Origin: Nonlabens sp.
GTDB lineage: Bacteria > Bacteroidota > Bacteroidia > Flavobacteriales > Flavobacteriaceae
DNA: 64,000 nucleotides
NCBI RefSeq assembly: GCF_018401815.1
Contig: NZ_JAGYKG010000006.1
Location: forward strand, 141,182-205,181
Reading direction: 5' to 3'
In this document: positions 61,217 to 64,000 of the stretch, in pieces
How the letters are laid out: every line of letters begins with the position of its first letter
How positions within the stretch are numbered: position 1 is the first letter of the stretch
Position numbers and translations under genes: made by a program
Notes under the pieces: model-generated
What the model was told of the DNA's origin: nothing
Seen by the model: the letters and a program-made list of their open reading frames with translations, nothing else
Databases searched by the model: none

Positions 61217-61510
61217 ATGAAAAATTCAAAAAGCATTAAACCAAGGAGATTAAAAGGTACAGGTTACATCATTGGAGCGATTATTGGAATTATTGCAGCC
61301 ATTACAGCATTTGTTTTCACAGAAAAAATAGCCATTTCTATACCATTGTTTGCTGGACTCAGCATTCCATTAGGAATGAGTATTGAGCAAAAATTTCAGA
61401 ATCAAGCTACAGAGAAAGGCACGCGAACAAAGAAATTATTGATTGCACTCATCGTGGTCGGCGTTTTGTTATTTCTCTCAATTTTTATTTCAAAATTTAT
61501 ATTAGCATAA
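61217..61510 (+). CDS. Small membrane protein of unknown function
   Basis: A 97-residue protein started at MKNSKSIKPRRLKGTGYIIG; the earlier in-frame ATG adds 15 residues without an upstream signal. Two helices form a hairpin (IIGAIIGIIAAITAFVF and IAISIPLFAGLSIPLGMSI), then a third helix LLIALIVVGVLLFLSIFI. No family is recognised. It lies between the 13-bp direct repeats and next to the recombinase remnant, which may indicate cargo of a small element. Confidence 0.5.
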   Translation: MKNSKSIKPRRLKGTGYIIGAIIGIIAAITAFVFTEKIAISIPLFAGLSIPLGMSIEQKFQNQATEKGTRTKKLLIALIVVGVLLFLSIFISKFILA

Positions 61511-61586
61511 CTTGACTAGCGTGTCTTGAAGACATTCCGTGTATACTCATTGCTTCGGATTGGTTATCCAAAGCTAGAAGAAAACT

Positions 61587-62172
61587 ATGGGGTTAGCAAA
61601 TGAACGATTACTTGGTGAGGTTCAATTCTCAGCTAGGGTTATCAAATCGTATCGCTCCATGTTAGAACGAATTTTCGAAGCAGAAGACTCAAGTAGGGCA
61701 AAATAATACAGAACACAAAAGACGAAATTCAACATCTTAAATAACGTAAAAACCATATACAAGATGAGTATATGGATGGTAAGATTTCATCACTTGAATA
61801 AAGGAGTTGAAAATGACCATTGATACGAAGGTGTATGAAAAGGAACGTTCCTTGAAGGAGATGAATGAAGAACTTTCACCTTACAAAGAGTTCTTAAATA
61901 GACACGTACCTGCATTGGAAGATTTAACCTCATTATATCAAAAAGTGGATGGTAAGACCAAGAAACAGATATTGATCTGCATCTTTTCAGAAAAAGTCCA
62001 TTTTGAGAATGGAAAAGCTGCAGCACCCACGTACACACCCCCAATTGACATTTTAATCAATGCCAGAGGGGTTTTGGAAGGTTCTAAAAACAAAAAAGAG
62101 GTCATTTCTGACCTCTTATGCACTCTGGCTCCCCCTGTTGTCAGAAGTTGCAGACAGAACTTTGTGTTATAA
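61587..62172 (+). pseudogene. Serine recombinase C-terminal remnant
   Basis: The first frame reads MGLANERLLGEVQFSARVIK and SYRSMLERIFEAEDSSRAK before a stop. Scraps in other frames follow (DEYMDGKISSLE), then an open 121-codon frame starting near 61807 with DTKVYEKERSLKEMNEELSP and KVDGKTKKQILICIFSEKVH and EGSKNKKEVISDLLCTLAPP. These are typical of the zinc-ribbon/coiled-coil tail of large serine recombinases. The catalytic resolvase domain is missing and at least two frameshifts are present, so this is dead. Its 3' end overlaps the right 13-bp repeat. Confidence 0.7.
62128..62140. repeat. 13-bp direct repeat GCTCCCCCTGTTG, right copy
   Basis: The second exact copy, located in the last codons of the recombinase remnant. 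Confidence 0.6.
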
Positions 62173-62279
62173 TGAATTAGGTTCTCAATACATAATTGGG
62201 TTTTGAAGGTTTCAACATAGGGGACCCTTACAGTACTTCAGTAAATTGAACTCTCACATCGAAAGTGCCTTTGGTGTTT

Positions 62280-63362
62280 TTAGTTTTCCAGAATGTTCAT
62301 TAATGGCCGGTTCAGATATAATTTTTCTTTACCAACCTTTATTGATTTAAGGAAACCTGCTTCTTCTAGTGCTATGAGATAATTCCCAACTGTTTTCGGG
62401 GTGCCTAAATCTGCGTTAATCAGGTTTTGTCTCTTAGTGTAAGGAAGTTTGAAGATGACTTCAACTAAATCTTTGGAATAGACTTTAGGGAGCTTCTCTT
62501 TTATTTCTTGTCCGGTAGTATCCATGAGTTGAACTATTGACTCTAGTCTTTCTAAACCTTTAATTGCCGTTGTTTCTACCATATCCAGCATGTAGCGTAT
62601 GAATGTAGACCATTCGTTATTCTCCGTTACAGATCTTAATCCTTCATAGTACATGTCTTTGTGTTTAATTATGTACTCACTCAGGAAAAGAGCAGGTACG
62701 TCCAAGAGTTTCTCCAGTTTTAATTGAAGTAAAAGTAGAATGCGACCTGTTCTTCCATTTCCGTCTGAAAATGGATGTATTGCTTCAAACTGGTAGTGTG
62801 AAATAGCCATTTTTATAAGAGGGTCTATTGAATCATTTTCATTGATAAATGTTTCGAGATTGGCCATTTTCTCTCGTATCACTTGTTCTCCCGAAGGCGG
62901 AGTGTAGATTACTTCTCCTTGTCGGTTGGATAGTGTAGTCCCCGGTGTAGTTCTAATTCCCGCAGTATTTTGTTTAATACACTGTACGAGCTCAATACAA
63001 AGGTTAGTTGTTATGAATGGTCGTTGCTCGAGTCGACTAAACCCCAACCAAATAGCTTCTTTATAGCTAATCACTTCCTTGGTTGCAGCGTTGTCGAATT
63101 TCTTATCTGCAACTACAGCTTGATATAGGTCGTCATTAGTCGTAATGATGTTCTCGATTTCAGAACTTGCCTTTGCTTCTTGTAGGTGAAGTGTGTCCAG
63201 AAATAGACTAGGGTTGGGAAGATTTCTTATTGCACCATTAAGTTGAGCTAAAGCTCTACTAGCCCTAATGGTTTTTGTTAAAATCTCCTTAGTCTCCAAT
63301 TCAGCTTGAGGAGGAAGTAGCGGGAGATCATTATACGGTTGAGATTTATTGAAGCCCTTCAT
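62280..63362 (-). CDS. Fic family protein with N-terminal inhibitory motif and winged-helix tail
   Basis: A 360-residue class II Fic protein. Residues about 60-75 hold the inhibitory helix EAKASSEIENII (S/TxxxE[G/N]), which obstructs ATP binding until relieved. The Fic core has AISHYQFEAIHPFSDGNGRTGRILL with catalytic His and the GNGRxxR loop intact, so AMP transfer to a protein hydroxyl is expected. The C-terminal 70 residues form a winged helix (FKLPYTKRQNLINADLGTPK, TVGNYLIALEEAGFLK), typical of Fic proteins of this subgroup. It stands alone on the minus strand, preceded by inverted repeats that could be its own operator. Confidence 0.92.
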   Translation of the reverse strand: MKGFNKSQPYNDLPLLPPQAELETKEILTKTIRASRALAQLNGAIRNLPNPSLFLDTLHLQEAKASSEIENIITTNDDLYQAVVADKKFDNAATKEVISYKEAIWLGFSRLEQRPFITTNLCIELVQCIKQNTAGIRTTPGTTLSNRQGEVIYTPPSGEQVIREKMANLETFINENDSIDPLIKMAISHYQFEAIHPFSDGNGRTGRILLLLQLKLEKLLDVPALFLSEYIIKHKDMYYEGLRSVTENNEWSTFIRYMLDMVETTAIKGLERLESIVQLMDTTGQEIKEKLPKVYSKDLVEVIFKLPYTKRQNLINADLGTPKTVGNYLIALEEAGFLKSIKVGKEKLYLNRPLMNILEN

Positions 63363-63461
63363 AACGAGAGTAACTTTTACACTTGAATTCTTAACGAGGG
63401 TAAAAATACAAAATAATTACCCTTATTGTATTTTAAGAGGTCGTCTTTACTCTCGTTTGTT
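63363..63461. promoter_or_regulatory. Operator-like inverted repeats upstream of the Fic gene
   Basis: AACGAGAGTAA next to the start codon is matched by TTACTCTCGTT about 75 nt away, and AACGAGGGTAA by TTACCCTTATT in between. Three or four related half-sites (ACGAG(A/G)GTAA) in 100 nt indicate binding of a dimeric regulator, perhaps the Fic protein's own winged helix. Confidence 0.55.
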
Positions 63462-63479
63462 GACATGAGGCACAATTTT

Positions 63480-63656
63480 TCGGTTATGAAACGTAAGGCA
63501 TATCGCCAACCCGCCAGCTCGCTCCTTCGCTAAAAATCTCTACTGGACATTTTCTCAACGGCCAGCGCACCATCTCGCCTCTCACAAAAATTCATCCACT
63601 GGATGAATTTTGGTCGTTCGATCGCCTCATTTGGCTCTTCTCGCCCTTCGAGGGGT
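63480..63656. other. GC-rich non-coding patch with palindrome
   Basis: This stretch is visibly richer in G+C than its surroundings (CCAACCCGCCAGCTCGCTCC, CGGCCAGCGCACCATCTCGC) and has no frame. It holds a 25-bp palindrome centred at 63599 (half AAAATTCATCCA). It ends at the solitary IS3 end, so it may be foreign DNA carried with a transposition event. Confidence 0.4.
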
Positions 63657-63723
63657 TGTCTAGTCCTAAATAAACGATACAGATTATTAAAGATTAAATT
63701 TATTATTTAAATCTCATTGAAGC
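63657..63723 (+). mobile_element. Solitary end of the IS3-family element
   Basis: TGTCTAGTCCTAAATAAACG and the following 47 bp match the left end of the IS3 element at 12812 through CTCATTGAAGC, then the similarity stops. The rest of the element is absent, so it is a leftover of a deletion or incomplete transposition. Confidence 0.85.
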
Positions 63724-64000
63724 CGTTAAGAATAACAATGGTAAGACATCTTTTTTGCCTTATTTAAACCGTTTATTTGATTTAAAAGAATCAATAGTTG
63801 CAAGGGCATTGATTTAGCATAATGCACCAAAGCACGTTTAAAAATAATCTTTTTTTATTAATACCTTATTTAGCGTTAAACTGGATAAGGTATTTTTAAT
63901 TAATAGTTACAAGGGTATTAATTATATTTTATTAAAGTTACCGTACAATAATCGTACAATTTAAAGCATAATAAAGCCTAGCTGACTAAATATTAATTAA
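63724..64000. other. No gene seen at right edge
   Basis: An A/T-rich stretch with no long frame. It contains two similar 20-nt segments (TCAATAGTTGCAAGGGCATT and TTAATAGTTACAAGGGTATT about 120 nt apart) and a CGTACAATAATCGTACAATT repeat. Such short repeats are often found beside attachment sites, but no integrase lies in the window. Confidence 0.4.

Overview
The window reads as the chromosome of a marine-type member of the Flavobacteriaceae (Bacteroidetes). Supporting this are the gliding lipoprotein gene gldH beside ricT and a class A penicillin-binding protein, an IPExxxVDY-family gene coupled to pyk, Bacteroidetes-type promoter elements (TTTG, then about 19 nt, then TAnnTTTG), and many DUF families typical of the phylum (DUF2490, DUF3127, DUF6175, DUF6150). 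A 16-bp palindrome, CGCTTTCGCGAAAGCG, is scattered through the core genes. From memory this is a feature of Nonlabens/Dokdonia-like genomes, but the genus is inference.

Layout. 1-33 kb is mostly ordinary core: aat, a flavin reductase, an M28 peptidase, a pbpC remnant, a lipoprotein/barrel pair, a CYTH protein, dinB, a broken IS3-family element, pyk, rnc-fabF-acpP, purN-rnhA, feoA-feoB with its small Cys-rich partner, murI, a LytTR/LytS-type two-component locus, a VWA lipoprotein and mutS. tRNA-Gly and tRNA-Leu follow.

From 33.56 to 44.55 kb lies a genomic island at the 3' end of tRNA-Leu. On each side it carries tandem copies of a 112-bp unit that begins with the last 13-14 bp of the tRNA gene. 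It holds an intact IS3-family element, about 1 kb of decayed DNA and one nine-gene co-directional cluster. That cluster encodes a TerB-like/zinc-ribbon protein, an SPFH-GYF_2 protein, a second GYF_2 protein, a four-helix membrane protein and five exported proteins, including a paralogous pair and a DUF6175 protein. I see no integrase in the island. The cluster is the best candidate here for an undescribed system, probably linking a cytoplasmic SPFH assembly to the envelope. Its function is unknown.

Just beyond the second repeat array is a defence/addiction zone: an AbiEi/AbiEii-type toxin-antitoxin pair, then a decayed 'mobile mystery protein A/B' pair (HTH regulator plus Fic protein), both broken by stops or a frameshift. 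Core genes resume at 48-54.6 kb: a double-cassette ABC ATPase, a PolB-like 3'-5' exonuclease, PBP1A, gldH and ricT.

54.7-64 kb is again accessory. It holds an HNH-nuclease-like gene split by an in-frame TGA, a YceI protein, a Kelch-like receptor with a cytoplasmic winged-helix-like tail, a small DUF6150 repeat protein, a secreted HExxH protein, a serine-recombinase remnant, a Fic protein with its own inhibitory motif, and a solitary IS3 end. The iterated palindrome is not seen from about 30.4 to 49.4 kb or after 52.9 kb. This agrees with foreign origin of the island and the right-hand zone.
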